From Pseudonocardia endophytica (GTDB taxonomy: Bacteria > Actinomycetota > Actinomycetes > Mycobacteriales > Pseudonocardiaceae): a stretch of 64,000 nt of DNA. The position numbers and the translations under genes were made by a program. Below the pieces are notes generated by a model. It ran no database searches and was not told the DNA's origin. It saw nothing but the letters and a program-made list of their open reading frames with translations. The stretch lies in contig NZ_SMFZ01000002.1 of the NCBI RefSeq assembly GCF_004339565.1, positions 2,542,001-2,606,000 of the forward strand, written 5' to 3'. Positions 52,293-60,488 of the stretch are shown in pieces. Positions within the stretch are counted from its first letter, which is position 1; the number at the start of each line of letters is the position of its first letter.

Positions 52293-52348
52293 TCGAGGTG
52301 TCGGCTTCGCCGGGGCGCCGCTTGCGGTTGCAGCGGCGTCGTTCGCGT

Positions 52349-52380
52349 CCGTGATCCACCGCGGCGCGGAGAGATCACGG
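52349..52380. repeat. Inverted repeat after the carboxylase operon
   Basis: CCGTGATC and GATCACGG, perfect 8-bp arms with a 16-base GC-rich spacer. It could be a weak terminator or a regulator site; it lies just before the next promoter (TATAGT at 52383). Confidence 0.4.
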
Positions 52381-52387
52381 CATATAG

Positions 52388-52403
52388 TTGACACGCGAGT
52401 CGA
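52388..52403. promoter_or_regulatory. Operator site 2 of the TetR-type motif
   Basis: TTGAC-ACGCGA-GTCGA. Its first six bases, TTGACA, are also a consensus -35 box with TTGTGT 17 bases on. It precedes the CoA ligase/monooxygenase operon by 107 bases. Confidence 0.65.
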
Positions 52404-52510
52404 CTTGCGGTTGTGTGGCTCACACCACGTTCGGTGCCCGGTCGACCCGGGCGCGCGTGGGGCCGACCAGCCGATCACGACCGGGTCCCCCTGGCAGAAG
52501 GGCGAGTGCG

Positions 52511-54115
52511 GTGTCGACGACGACCACTGCGTTACCCGGTGACGGCACGCCGCCGCCCACCTCGCCGGCCACACTGCCGTCCGCGCTGCGCCGCACCTGC
52601 GAGCTCCGCGGCGGCGCGCCCTTCCTGCTGACGGCCGAGAGGGACTGGACCTACGCCGAGATCGAGGACGCGAGCGCCCGGCTCGCCGACGGTCTGCTGG
52701 CCGCCGGTGTCCGGCCGGGCGAGCGGATCGCGATCGCCGCGCCGAACTCGGCCGAGTGGATCATCACCTGGTTCGCCGCCGCCCGGATCGGCTGCCCGCT
52801 GGTCACGCTCAACGTCGCCTACCGCGAGCACGAGTTCGACCACATGCTCAACCAGTCCGGCTCGGTCGCGCTGGTGTGCGCCGCCCGCCACGGCGACTTC
52901 GACTTCGTCGGGTTCCTGGACGCACTGCGCGCGCAGCTACCGACCGTCCGCGAGTACGTGTTCCTGGGCGGGACCGGGTTCGACGGGAGCCGGACATGGG
53001 ACGACCTCCTGGCCGCCGGACCGGCGTCGGACGCCCCGCCGTCCGACGCTCCGGTGGCACCGCACGACCCGCTCGTCATCCTGTACACGTCCGGGACCAC
53101 CGGGCTCCCGAAGGGTGCCGTCCTCACCCACGCCGGCGTCCTCGCCTCGGCGCGCGCGCAGGCCGACCACCTCGGGCAGCGCCCCGACGACGTCGCCATC
53201 GGGCACATGCCGATGAACCACGTCGGCGGCATGACGTGCACGGTCGCCGCGGCGATGGTCTCCGGCGGTGCCGTGGCGCTGCTCGCCGGCTTCGGACCGC
53301 AGATCGCCCTGCGGACCGTCGTCGAGCGGCGGGTGTCGATCTTCGTCGGCGTGCCGACGATGTACGCGCTGGTCATGGGGCTGCCCGAGTTCCGAGACGC
53401 CGACACCTCCTCCGTGCGCACGTGCGTGATCGGCGGGTCCAACGTGGAGCCCGAGATGGGCAGGCGGATCCTGCAGGTCTTCCCGGGCACCCGCCTGGCC
53501 AACCTCTACGGCCTGTCCGAGTCCTCCGGCGGCTGCGTGATCTCCGCGGCCGACGACGACCTGGACACCCTCGTCGAGACGATCGGCGTGCCGATCGGCG
53601 ACTTCCGGGTCCGGGTGGTCGACGCGTCGGGGGAGCCGCTCCCGCCGGACGCGGAGGGCGAGCTGCAGGTCGCCGGCGCGTGCGTGGCGGGCGGCTACTG
53701 GGGCATGGCCGAGGAGTCCCGCGCGGCGTTCCGGCGGGACGGCTGGCTCGCGACCGGGGACATGGCCGCGATCCGGGCCGACGGGCGGGTGGTGCTCCGC
53801 GGCCGGACCAAGGACATGTACGTGCGGGGTGGATACAACGTCTACCCGGCCGAGGTCGAGAACGTCATCGCCGGGGATCCCGCGGTGGCGATGAGCGCGG
53901 TGATCGGTGTGCCGCACGAGATCTACGGCGAGGTCGGCCGTGCGTACGTGGTGCCCGTCGCGGGCGCGCGGGTGGACGTCGACGCCGTGCTCGAGCGCTG
54001 CCGCGCCCGGCTCGCCCGCTACAAGGTCCCGGCCGAGGTCGAGGTCGTCGACTCCCTGCCGCTGACCCCCTCCGGAAAGATCAAGAAAGTGGCCCTGAAA
54101 GCGATCGCGCGGTGA
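52511..54115 (+). CDS. AMP-forming acyl-CoA ligase
   Basis: 534 residues. P-loop YTSGTTGLPKGAV, GLSES motif, hinge GDMAAIRADGRVVLRGRTKDMY and catalytic Lys in PSGKIKK are intact. Activates a medium or branched carboxylic acid. The GTG at 52511 with an AGAAGGG leader is preferred to frames opening further upstream inside the operator. Next gene begins 16 bases on. Confidence 0.91.
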   Translation: MSTTTTALPGDGTPPPTSPATLPSALRRTCELRGGAPFLLTAERDWTYAEIEDASARLADGLLAAGVRPGERIAIAAPNSAEWIITWFAAARIGCPLVTLNVAYREHEFDHMLNQSGSVALVCAARHGDFDFVGFLDALRAQLPTVREYVFLGGTGFDGSRTWDDLLAAGPASDAPPSDAPVAPHDPLVILYTSGTTGLPKGAVLTHAGVLASARAQADHLGQRPDDVAIGHMPMNHVGGMTCTVAAAMVSGGAVALLAGFGPQIALRTVVERRVSIFVGVPTMYALVMGLPEFRDADTSSVRTCVIGGSNVEPEMGRRILQVFPGTRLANLYGLSESSGGCVISAADDDLDTLVETIGVPIGDFRVRVVDASGEPLPPDAEGELQVAGACVAGGYWGMAEESRAAFRRDGWLATGDMAAIRADGRVVLRGRTKDMYVRGGYNVYPAEVENVIAGDPAVAMSAVIGVPHEIYGEVGRAYVVPVAGARVDVDAVLERCRARLARYKVPAEVEVVDSLPLTPSGKIKKVALKAIAR

Positions 54116-54131
54116 CTGAGAGGGATCCACG

Positions 54132-55805
54132 GTGACAGCAACGACCGGCAAGGACACGTCCACGATCACCCTGGGCACGGGCGGTGGTGGCGACGTCGAC
54201 GTGGACGTCGTGATCATCGGCGCGGGCTTCAGCGGGATCCGGATGCTGATCGAGACACGGCGCCTCGGCCTGACCGCCCGCCTCATCGAGGCCGGCAGCG
54301 ACGTGGGCGGCACCTGGTACTGGAACAAGTACCCCGGAGCCCGCACCGACAGCCAGGCCTGGGTCTACGGTTTCCCGCTGGACGAGGTGCGCAACGACTG
54401 GCGGTGGGAGGAACGGTTCGCCACCCAGCCCCAGACACACGCCTACATCCGGCACGTCACCGACACGTTCGACCTCTGGTCCGACATCACGCTCGACACC
54501 CGTGTCGGGTCCGCGGTCTTCGACGACGACGCGCGCACCTGGACGGTGACGACCGACGGCGGCGAGACGATCTCGTCGAAGGCCGTGATCACCGCGACCG
54601 GCCAGCTGTCGCTGCCCTACTACCCGTCGTTCGACGGACTGTCCGACTTCGAGGGCGACTGGTACCAGACCCAGAACTGGCCGGACGACGGCGTGGACTT
54701 CCGTGGCAAGCGGGTGGCGATCGTCGGGACCGGTGCGACGGCCGTGCAGGTCATCCCGATCGTCGCCGAGGACGCCGCGCACCTCTCGGTCTTCCAGCGC
54801 ACGCCGAACTACGTCCTGCCCGCGCGCAACGACAAGCTGTCCGAGCACGACGTGGACGTCATCCGCACGAACTTCGACGAGATCTTCGATCGCGCGTTCT
54901 CGCAGCCGTTCGGCATGGACATCCCGCCCGCCGCCGGCCGGATCGCGGCCGACTGCACGCCCGAACAGCAGCAGCAGGTGCTGGACCGCGGCTGGGAGGC
55001 GGGCGGCTTCCGCTACCTGTTCGAGACGTTCGACGACCTACTCGTCGAGCAGTCCACGAACGATCTCGCCGCCGAGTTCATCCGCAAGAAGATCCGGTCG
55101 ATCGTGCGCGATCCGGAGACGGCGGAGAAGCTGTGCCCCAAGGACTACCCGCTCGGCGGGAAGCGGCCACCGCTCGGGCACTACTACTACGAGACGTTCA
55201 ACCGGCCCAACGTCACACTCGTCGACATCGGTGAGACGCCGATCCGGATCGAGCCGAAGGGGATCAGGGCGGGCGACGAGTTCCACGAGGTCGACGCGAT
55301 CATCTTCGCCACCGGGTACGACGCCATCACCGGGACGCTCGACCAGATCGACATCCGTGGCCGCGACGGCCGGGTCCTGCGCGAGCGCTGGGCCGAGGGC
55401 CCGAAGACGCACCTCGGCATGATGGTGGACGGCTTCCCGAACCTCTTCATGGTCGCCGGCCCGCAGACGCCGTTCGCGAACATCCCGGTCGTGGCCGAGT
55501 ACTGCGTCGGATGGCTCAGCCGCCTGCTGAGGGTCATGCACGAGCGCGGCGCCGACACGGCAGAGCCGACGACCGAGGCGGTGCAGGAGTTCAGCCAGCT
55601 CGTCGAGGCCGTGCTCGACGCGACCGTGCTGCGCCAGGGCGGCAAGCGCTCCTGGTTCCTCGGGACCAACATCCCTGGCAAGCCGGCGGCCGCGGTCATG
55701 TGGCTCGGTGGAGTCGGCGCCTTCCGCGAGGTCGCCGAGGCCGAGGTGGACGGCGGCTACGGCAAGGTCGTGATGGAGTCCGCCACGGCGAACGTGTCCG
55801 GGTAG
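54132..55805 (+). CDS. Baeyer-Villiger-type flavin monooxygenase with variant fingerprint
   Basis: 557 residues. FAD motif GAGFSG, GGTWYWNKYPGARTDS fingerprint, NADPH motif GTGATAVQ and ATGYDAITG are present. The BVMO fingerprint FxGxxxHxxxWP reads FEGDWYQTQNWP, so the usual His is Gln179. BVMOs insert oxygen next to a ketone to give an ester or lactone. The substitution may alter catalysis or coupling. Its counterpart at 57711-59303 keeps the His. Starts with GTG; a perfect hairpin follows. Confidence 0.88.
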   Translation: MTATTGKDTSTITLGTGGGGDVDVDVVIIGAGFSGIRMLIETRRLGLTARLIEAGSDVGGTWYWNKYPGARTDSQAWVYGFPLDEVRNDWRWEERFATQPQTHAYIRHVTDTFDLWSDITLDTRVGSAVFDDDARTWTVTTDGGETISSKAVITATGQLSLPYYPSFDGLSDFEGDWYQTQNWPDDGVDFRGKRVAIVGTGATAVQVIPIVAEDAAHLSVFQRTPNYVLPARNDKLSEHDVDVIRTNFDEIFDRAFSQPFGMDIPPAAGRIAADCTPEQQQQVLDRGWEAGGFRYLFETFDDLLVEQSTNDLAAEFIRKKIRSIVRDPETAEKLCPKDYPLGGKRPPLGHYYYETFNRPNVTLVDIGETPIRIEPKGIRAGDEFHEVDAIIFATGYDAITGTLDQIDIRGRDGRVLRERWAEGPKTHLGMMVDGFPNLFMVAGPQTPFANIPVVAEYCVGWLSRLLRVMHERGADTAEPTTEAVQEFSQLVEAVLDATVLRQGGKRSWFLGTNIPGKPAAAVMWLGGVGAFREVAEAEVDGGYGKVVMESATANVSG

Positions 55806-55819
55806 GGCCGGAGAGCGAT

Positions 55820-55855
55820 GTGAGCGCCGGCCCGCGATCGCGGGCCGGCGCTCAC
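55820..55855. terminator. Perfect palindromic bidirectional terminator
   Basis: A 36-base uninterrupted palindrome (arms GTGAGCGCCGGCCCGCGA and its complement) between the convergent monooxygenase and esterase genes. Confidence 0.85.
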
Positions 55856-55866
55856 GTGCGTCGGGT

Positions 55867-56778
55867 TCAGGCGAGCCCGAGGTGCCTGCGGGCCCATCCG
55901 GCCGCCGCAGCGAGCGCCTCGTCGGCCTCCGGGGCGCGGCCGGCCATGAACGGGTAGACGTGCTGCTGGTCCGGGGCGACCGTGACGTCGACCTCGACGC
56001 CGGCCGCGGACGCCCGCTCGGCCAGCCGCTCGGCGTTGTCCTGCAGCGTCTCCGCGCTCCCCGCGGTGACGATCAGCGGCGGGAGGCCGGTCAGGTCGGC
56101 GTGCAGGGGGTTGGCGAGCGGGTCGGTGGGGGAGCCACTCTCGCCGAGGAACATCGACGCCATCGACTCCGCGACCCCGCGGTTCACGAACGCGTCGGTC
56201 TCGGCGTTCGAGTCCAGGGTCTTGCCCAGGTGCTCCATGTCCACCCACGGGGAGAACCCGATGATCGCGGCGGGCAGCTGCTCCCCGCGGTCGCGCAGCG
56301 CCAGCACGAGCGTGACGGCCAGGTTGCCGCCCGCCGAGTCGCCCGCGGTGACGATGTTGCCCGCCTCGAAGCCCTGGCCCCGCAGCCACGCGAACGCGGC
56401 GAGCGCGTCCTCGAGCTGGGCCGGGTAGGGGTTCTCGGGCGCGCGCCGGTACTCCAGGACGAACGAGCGGGCGCCGACGGCCTTCGCGAGATGCGCGGCC
56501 ATCTTGCGGTGGCTGGCCGCGCTGTTCCCGACGAACCCGCCACCGTGGCAGTAGAACACGAGGTGGTCGGGCGACGCGTCGAGCGGGTTGCACCAGATGC
56601 CCCGGACGCCGTCGGTGTCCACCTCGCCGTAGGTGACGTTCTCGGGCTCGGAGGCGAGGTCGCCGAGCTCCTCCATCATCGACCGCAGGGTCGTCAGGCT
56701 CATGTCCGGATCGGCCGTGAAGCGGTCGCTCATGTTCTGGAACTGCGCGCGCAGTGCGTCGGACTCCTTGCTCGGCAT
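55867..56778 (-). CDS. HSL-family alpha/beta hydrolase (esterase)
   Basis: 303 residues. Oxyanion HGGGFVG, nucleophile Ser in GDSAGGN and a late His in DQQHVYPF are the hormone-sensitive-lipase family pattern. ATG at 56778 follows GAGGAGGACGGC. In this regulon it fits hydrolysis of the ester or lactone made by a Baeyer-Villiger enzyme. Divergent from the TetR gene with an operator between. Confidence 0.9.
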   Translation of the reverse strand: MPSKESDALRAQFQNMSDRFTADPDMSLTTLRSMMEELGDLASEPENVTYGEVDTDGVRGIWCNPLDASPDHLVFYCHGGGFVGNSAASHRKMAAHLAKAVGARSFVLEYRRAPENPYPAQLEDALAAFAWLRGQGFEAGNIVTAGDSAGGNLAVTLVLALRDRGEQLPAAIIGFSPWVDMEHLGKTLDSNAETDAFVNRGVAESMASMFLGESGSPTDPLANPLHADLTGLPPLIVTAGSAETLQDNAERLAERASAAGVEVDVTVAPDQQHVYPFMAGRAPEADEALAAAAGWARRHLGLA

Positions 56779-56914
56779 GCCGTCCTCCTCGACGGTCGAC
56801 GCGAAGCCTGCCGGGCGTCGTCGGATGACAACCGGCTCGACTCCGTGAGCTCGCGGCGGAGGTCCGAAGCGATCTACGGTGCTCTCTGCCTGCGAAAGTC
56901 CAGCGAACCGGATT

Positions 56915-56930
56915 TCGACTCGTGCGTCAA
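56915..56930. promoter_or_regulatory. Operator site 3 of the TetR-type motif
   Basis: TCGAC-TCGTGC-GTCAA in the divergent esterase/TetR region. On the minus strand TTGACG forms a -35 with TTCGCT 17 bases on. The site is enclosed by a separate 8-bp inverted repeat, TGCGAAAG (56891) and CTTTCGCA (56933). Confidence 0.65.
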
Positions 56931-57012
56931 CTCTTTCGCAGAGGTGGGAACGGTGGTCGCCCGGGCGAGCGGCTATCATCGGATCTCCAGTACCCGGGAA
57001 GGGGACCTCGCA

Positions 57013-57738
57013 ATGGCCCGATCGACCGGCAGCGCGCCGCGTCGCCGACGCAGCGACCCCCCGTCGGTGCGGCCCGCCGAGGAGCCGATCCTGTCCGGCG
57101 TCGCGACGGTCCCGTCCACGACGAGGGGGCGGCGGACCCGCGCGGCCCTGATCACCGCCGCCCGGGAGGTGTTCGAGGAGCTCGGGTTCCGGGACGCCCG
57201 CATCTCCGACATCTCCGCGCGTGCCGGCACGTCCTACGGCGTCTTCTACCACTACTTCGACTCCAAGGAGTCGGTGCTCGACGAGCTGTTCACGTCCGTC
57301 ACGGGCGAGATGTACAACGCCTCGCAGGCGAAGGCGGGCTCCGGTGGGACCGTCGTCGACCGGATCCGGGCGAGCAACCGGCAGTACCTGACGGTCGCGG
57401 CGCGCAACGCACGCCTGATCGCGATGATCGAGGAGCTCGCGTACCGGGACCCCCAGTTCCGGGAGCTGAAGCTGCGCATCCGCGAGCCGTTCCTGCGGCG
57501 CAACGAGGCCGGCATCCGCAGGCTCCAGGAGCAGGGCCTCGCCGACCCGCACCTCGACGCGGGGACGGCGGCGTCGATGCTCGGCGGGATGATCGAGCAC
57601 TTCACGCTGCTCTGGTTCTTCCACGGCGTCGAGTACGACGAGGCCGTCGCCGTGGAGACGCTGACCCGGCTCTGGGCCCAGTCGCTCGGTCTCCGGCTCG
57701 ACGCGTCCGGTCAGCTCGACAGCGCGAACCCCGTGTAG
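57013..57738 (+). CDS. TetR-family regulator
   Basis: 241 residues. After a basic, disordered N-terminal 37 residues comes a TetR helix-turn-helix (ISDISARAGTSYGVFYHYF, about residues 62-80), then a helical ligand domain. It is surrounded by genes carrying the TYGAC-N6-GTCRA motif, so it is the best candidate for their repressor, including its own promoter. The likely inducer is a CoA thioester or the ketone substrate. Its last 28 bases overlap the convergent monooxygenase. Confidence 0.9.
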   Translation: MARSTGSAPRRRRSDPPSVRPAEEPILSGVATVPSTTRGRRTRAALITAAREVFEELGFRDARISDISARAGTSYGVFYHYFDSKESVLDELFTSVTGEMYNASQAKAGSGGTVVDRIRASNRQYLTVAARNARLIAMIEELAYRDPQFRELKLRIREPFLRRNEAGIRRLQEQGLADPHLDAGTAASMLGGMIEHFTLLWFFHGVEYDEAVAVETLTRLWAQSLGLRLDASGQLDSANPV

Positions 57739-59303
57739 CCGTCGTCGGCCACCTGCAGGAGCCGCTGCCGGTACCGGCCGAAGTGTCCGAAGTAGAAGAC
57801 GTACGCCCGTGCCTTGCCCGGGATGTTCGAGCCGTTGTACCAGGAGTCGGCCCGGGAGATCATCGAGCCGCTCGCCACCGAGTCGACGTGCGCTGACCAC
57901 TCCTCCTGCGCCTCGGGCGTCGGCTCGATCGTGGTGTGTCCGTCGTGGCGCATCGTCGCGATGCAGTCGGTGATCCAGTCGACGTGGGTCTCGATGCTCA
58001 GCGGGAGGTTGCCCAGGGTCGCGCCGGGGCCGGTGACCATGAACATGTTCGGGAAGTCGACGGTCTGCAGCCCGAGGTAGGCACGGGGGCCGTTCCGCCA
58101 GTTCTCGGTGAGGGTCGCACCGCCCCGGCCGCGCAGGTCGATGCCGAAGTACGGGCCGGTGATCGCGTCGAACCCGGTGGCGAACACGATCACGTCGAGC
58201 TCGTGCTCGGCCGCGGTGGTCCGGATCCCGCGCGGCGTGATCTCCTCGATCGGGGCGGCCCGCACGTCGACGAGGTCGACGTCGTCGCGGTTGTAGGTCT
58301 CGAAGTACCCGGTGTCGACGATCGGGCGCCGGGACAGGAACGGGTGCTCCGGGATCAGCTTCTCCCGGGTCTCGGGGTCCTCGACGACCTCGCGGATCTT
58401 CGCGCGCATGAAGTCGGACATCGTCCGGTTGGCGTCGAGGTCGTAGGCGACGTCGCGGTAGGTGCCCAGCGCGAACTTGAAGCCGCCCTCGGCCCACGCC
58501 TTCTCGTACGTGGCCAGCCGCTCGTCGTCGGGGACGTCGAGTGCCCTGAGCCCGTTGTGCTGCCACGGGAAGCCGCCCGCCGAGGTCCGGGAGCGCTCGA
58601 AGATCGCGCCGTAGTCCGCCTTGACCTCGCGCCAGAACGCGTCGTCGACGGTCTCGTGCCGGGCCGGGATCGAGTACTGCGGCGTCCGCTGGAACACCGT
58701 GAGATGCCGGGCCTGCTCGGCGATCACCGGGATGGACTGCACGCCGGAGGACCCGGTGCCGATCACGCCGACCCGCTTGCCGCCGAGGTCGACGCCGTCG
58801 TGGGGCCAGGATCCGGTGTGGAACCACTGCCCGTCGAACGTCTCCAGCCCCGGGATCGACGGCACGTACTTCGAGATCGACAGGTGGCCGATCGCGGCGA
58901 TCAGGAACCGGGTCCGCACGGTCTCGCCCGCATCGGTGGTCACCGACCACGTGGACGTCGCCTCGTCGTACTCACCCGAGACGACGCGCGTCCCGAAGTC
59001 GATGCTGCGGCGCAGGTCGAACCGGTCCGCGACGTGCTCGAGGTAGCGCCGCAGCTCGTCCTGCTCCGGGTACTTGCCGCTCCACCGCCACTCCTGCAGG
59101 AGGTCCGGGTCGAACGAGTAGCAGTAGACGAACGCGTCCGAGTCGCACTTGGCGCCGGGGTACCGGTTCCAGTACCAGGTGCCGCCGACCCCGTCGCCCG
59201 CCTCGAAGGCCCGCACGTCCAGGCCGAGGTCGTCGCGCAGCCGGTGGATCGTGTAGAGGCCGGAGAACCCGGCTCCGACGACGACGGCGTCCACCACGCT
59301 CAC
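57711..59303 (-). CDS. Baeyer-Villiger monooxygenase
   Basis: 530 residues. FAD motif GAGFSG, GGTWYWNRYPGAKCDS, complete BVMO fingerprint FDGQWFHTGSWP, NADPH motif GTGSSGVQ and ATGFDAITGP are all present, as in cyclohexanone or phenylacetone monooxygenases. Converts a ketone to an ester or lactone. GTG start overlaps the acyl-CoA dehydrogenase stop (GTGA), so the two are coupled in the ligase-dehydrogenase-BVMO operon. Confidence 0.93.
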   Translation of the reverse strand: MSVVDAVVVGAGFSGLYTIHRLRDDLGLDVRAFEAGDGVGGTWYWNRYPGAKCDSDAFVYCYSFDPDLLQEWRWSGKYPEQDELRRYLEHVADRFDLRRSIDFGTRVVSGEYDEATSTWSVTTDAGETVRTRFLIAAIGHLSISKYVPSIPGLETFDGQWFHTGSWPHDGVDLGGKRVGVIGTGSSGVQSIPVIAEQARHLTVFQRTPQYSIPARHETVDDAFWREVKADYGAIFERSRTSAGGFPWQHNGLRALDVPDDERLATYEKAWAEGGFKFALGTYRDVAYDLDANRTMSDFMRAKIREVVEDPETREKLIPEHPFLSRRPIVDTGYFETYNRDDVDLVDVRAAPIEEITPRGIRTTAAEHELDVIVFATGFDAITGPYFGIDLRGRGGATLTENWRNGPRAYLGLQTVDFPNMFMVTGPGATLGNLPLSIETHVDWITDCIATMRHDGHTTIEPTPEAQEEWSAHVDSVASGSMISRADSWYNGSNIPGKARAYVFYFGHFGRYRQRLLQVADDGYTGFALSS

Positions 59304-60472
59304 GACCGCACCCCCCGCTCCGGGCGGTCGAGCAGGTCCCTGGCGACGAGCTCGTTCATGATCTCGGTCGTGCCGCCGCCGATCCCGAGGATCCGGGAGT
59401 CCCGGTAGTGACGTTCCACTTCGGACTCGCGCATGTACCCCATTCCCCCGTGGATCTGCACCGCCTCGTTCACGACGGTGTCGCAGGCGGCCACCGCCGT
59501 GTTCTTGGCCATCGCGATCTCCGGCCCGACGTCCTCGCCGGCCGACCAGCGCGCGGTCACGTCGCGCACGTAGGTCTTCGCGACCGCCACCTGCCGGGCC
59601 ATCTCGGCGAGCTTGTGCCGGACCACCTGCCGGTCCGCCAGCGGGGCGCCGAACGTCCGCCGGTCCAGCGCCCACCGGCGGGTGAGGGCGAGGCTGCGTT
59701 CCGCGGTGGCGACGGCCTGCACCGACATGATCAGGCGTTCCGACTCGAACCGCTGCATGATCTGGGCGAACCCGGTCCCCTCGAACCCGACGAGGTTGCG
59801 CGCCGGGACCCGGACGCCGGCGAACGACAGCTCTGCGGTGTCCGAGCAGAGCCAGCCCATCTTGCGCAGCCGTGAGGTGACCGCGAAGCCCGGCCGGTCG
59901 GTCTCGACCACCAGCAGCGAGATGCCGCGGTGACCGTCGCCGCCGGTGCGCACGGCGGTGGTGACGAGATCGGCACGGGTGCCGGAGGTGATGTACGTCT
60001 TCGCCCCGTCGACGACGTACTCGTCGCCGTCGCGCACGGCCCGTGTGGTGATCGCGCCGACGTCGGAGCCCGCCTCCGGCTCGGTCACCCCGAGGGAGGC
60101 GATCCGGCGGCCGGCGAGCACGGGCCGGACGAACTCGTCGATCTGCCACGGGTCGCCGGCCGCCGCGATGTGCGGCACCCCGATGCTGTGTGTGAACAGC
60201 GCCGACGTGACGCCGGTGCTGCCGCCGGACAGCACGATCTGTTCGTGCACGACCGCGACGTCCACGAAGTCGCCCGCCCCGCCCGCCTTCTCCGGGAAGC
60301 CGAGCTCCAGCAGCCCCAGCTCGGCCGCCTTCACGTGCAGGTCGCGCGGCAGCTCGCCGGCGTCCTCCCAGGCCGCGAGGTTCGGGACGATCTCGCGGGT
60401 GGTGAACGCGGCGACGGTGTCCCGCAGTGCCTTCCGCTCGTCGGTGTTCCACAGCTCGTGGGCTGACGTCAT
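59300..60472 (-). CDS. Acyl-CoA dehydrogenase
   Basis: 390 residues with TEPEAGSDVGAI (about 135), QIHGGMGYMRESEVERHYRD and a late IGGGTTEIMNE. The YEGT Glu position is Gly here, as in the isovaleryl/long-chain branch where the base lies elsewhere. ATG at 60472 follows GGAAGGGG. Expected to desaturate the acyl-CoA made by the upstream ligase, giving the enoyl-CoA that the carboxylase could use. Confidence 0.9.
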   Translation of the reverse strand: MTSAHELWNTDERKALRDTVAAFTTREIVPNLAAWEDAGELPRDLHVKAAELGLLELGFPEKAGGAGDFVDVAVVHEQIVLSGGSTGVTSALFTHSIGVPHIAAAGDPWQIDEFVRPVLAGRRIASLGVTEPEAGSDVGAITTRAVRDGDEYVVDGAKTYITSGTRADLVTTAVRTGGDGHRGISLLVVETDRPGFAVTSRLRKMGWLCSDTAELSFAGVRVPARNLVGFEGTGFAQIMQRFESERLIMSVQAVATAERSLALTRRWALDRRTFGAPLADRQVVRHKLAEMARQVAVAKTYVRDVTARWSAGEDVGPEIAMAKNTAVAACDTVVNEAVQIHGGMGYMRESEVERHYRDSRILGIGGGTTEIMNELVARDLLDRPERGVRS

Positions 60473-60488
60473 GTGGGCCCCTTCCGGC

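Noticed and set aside
52388..52510. Earlier start of the CoA ligase at 52388
   Set aside because: The codon is TTG inside the operator and -35 box; the extra residues are Arg-rich and unlike ligases. GTG 52511 fits the family start.
50142..52574. An 810-codon minus-strand frame opposite the biotin carboxylase
   Set aside because: Shadow of a gene with clear ATP-grasp and biotin motifs on the plus strand.
56837..56854. A fifth TYGAC-N6-GTCRA-like site (TCGACTCCGTGAGCTC)
   Set aside because: Only the first half-site matches; the second half lacks GTCRA at the right spacing.
55867..58950. A single 1027-codon minus-strand frame joining the esterase to sequence over TetR and the second BVMO
   Set aside because: Only the first-mentioned 303 codons (from 56778) have protein-like content; the rest is out of frame with the BVMO and antisense to TetR.
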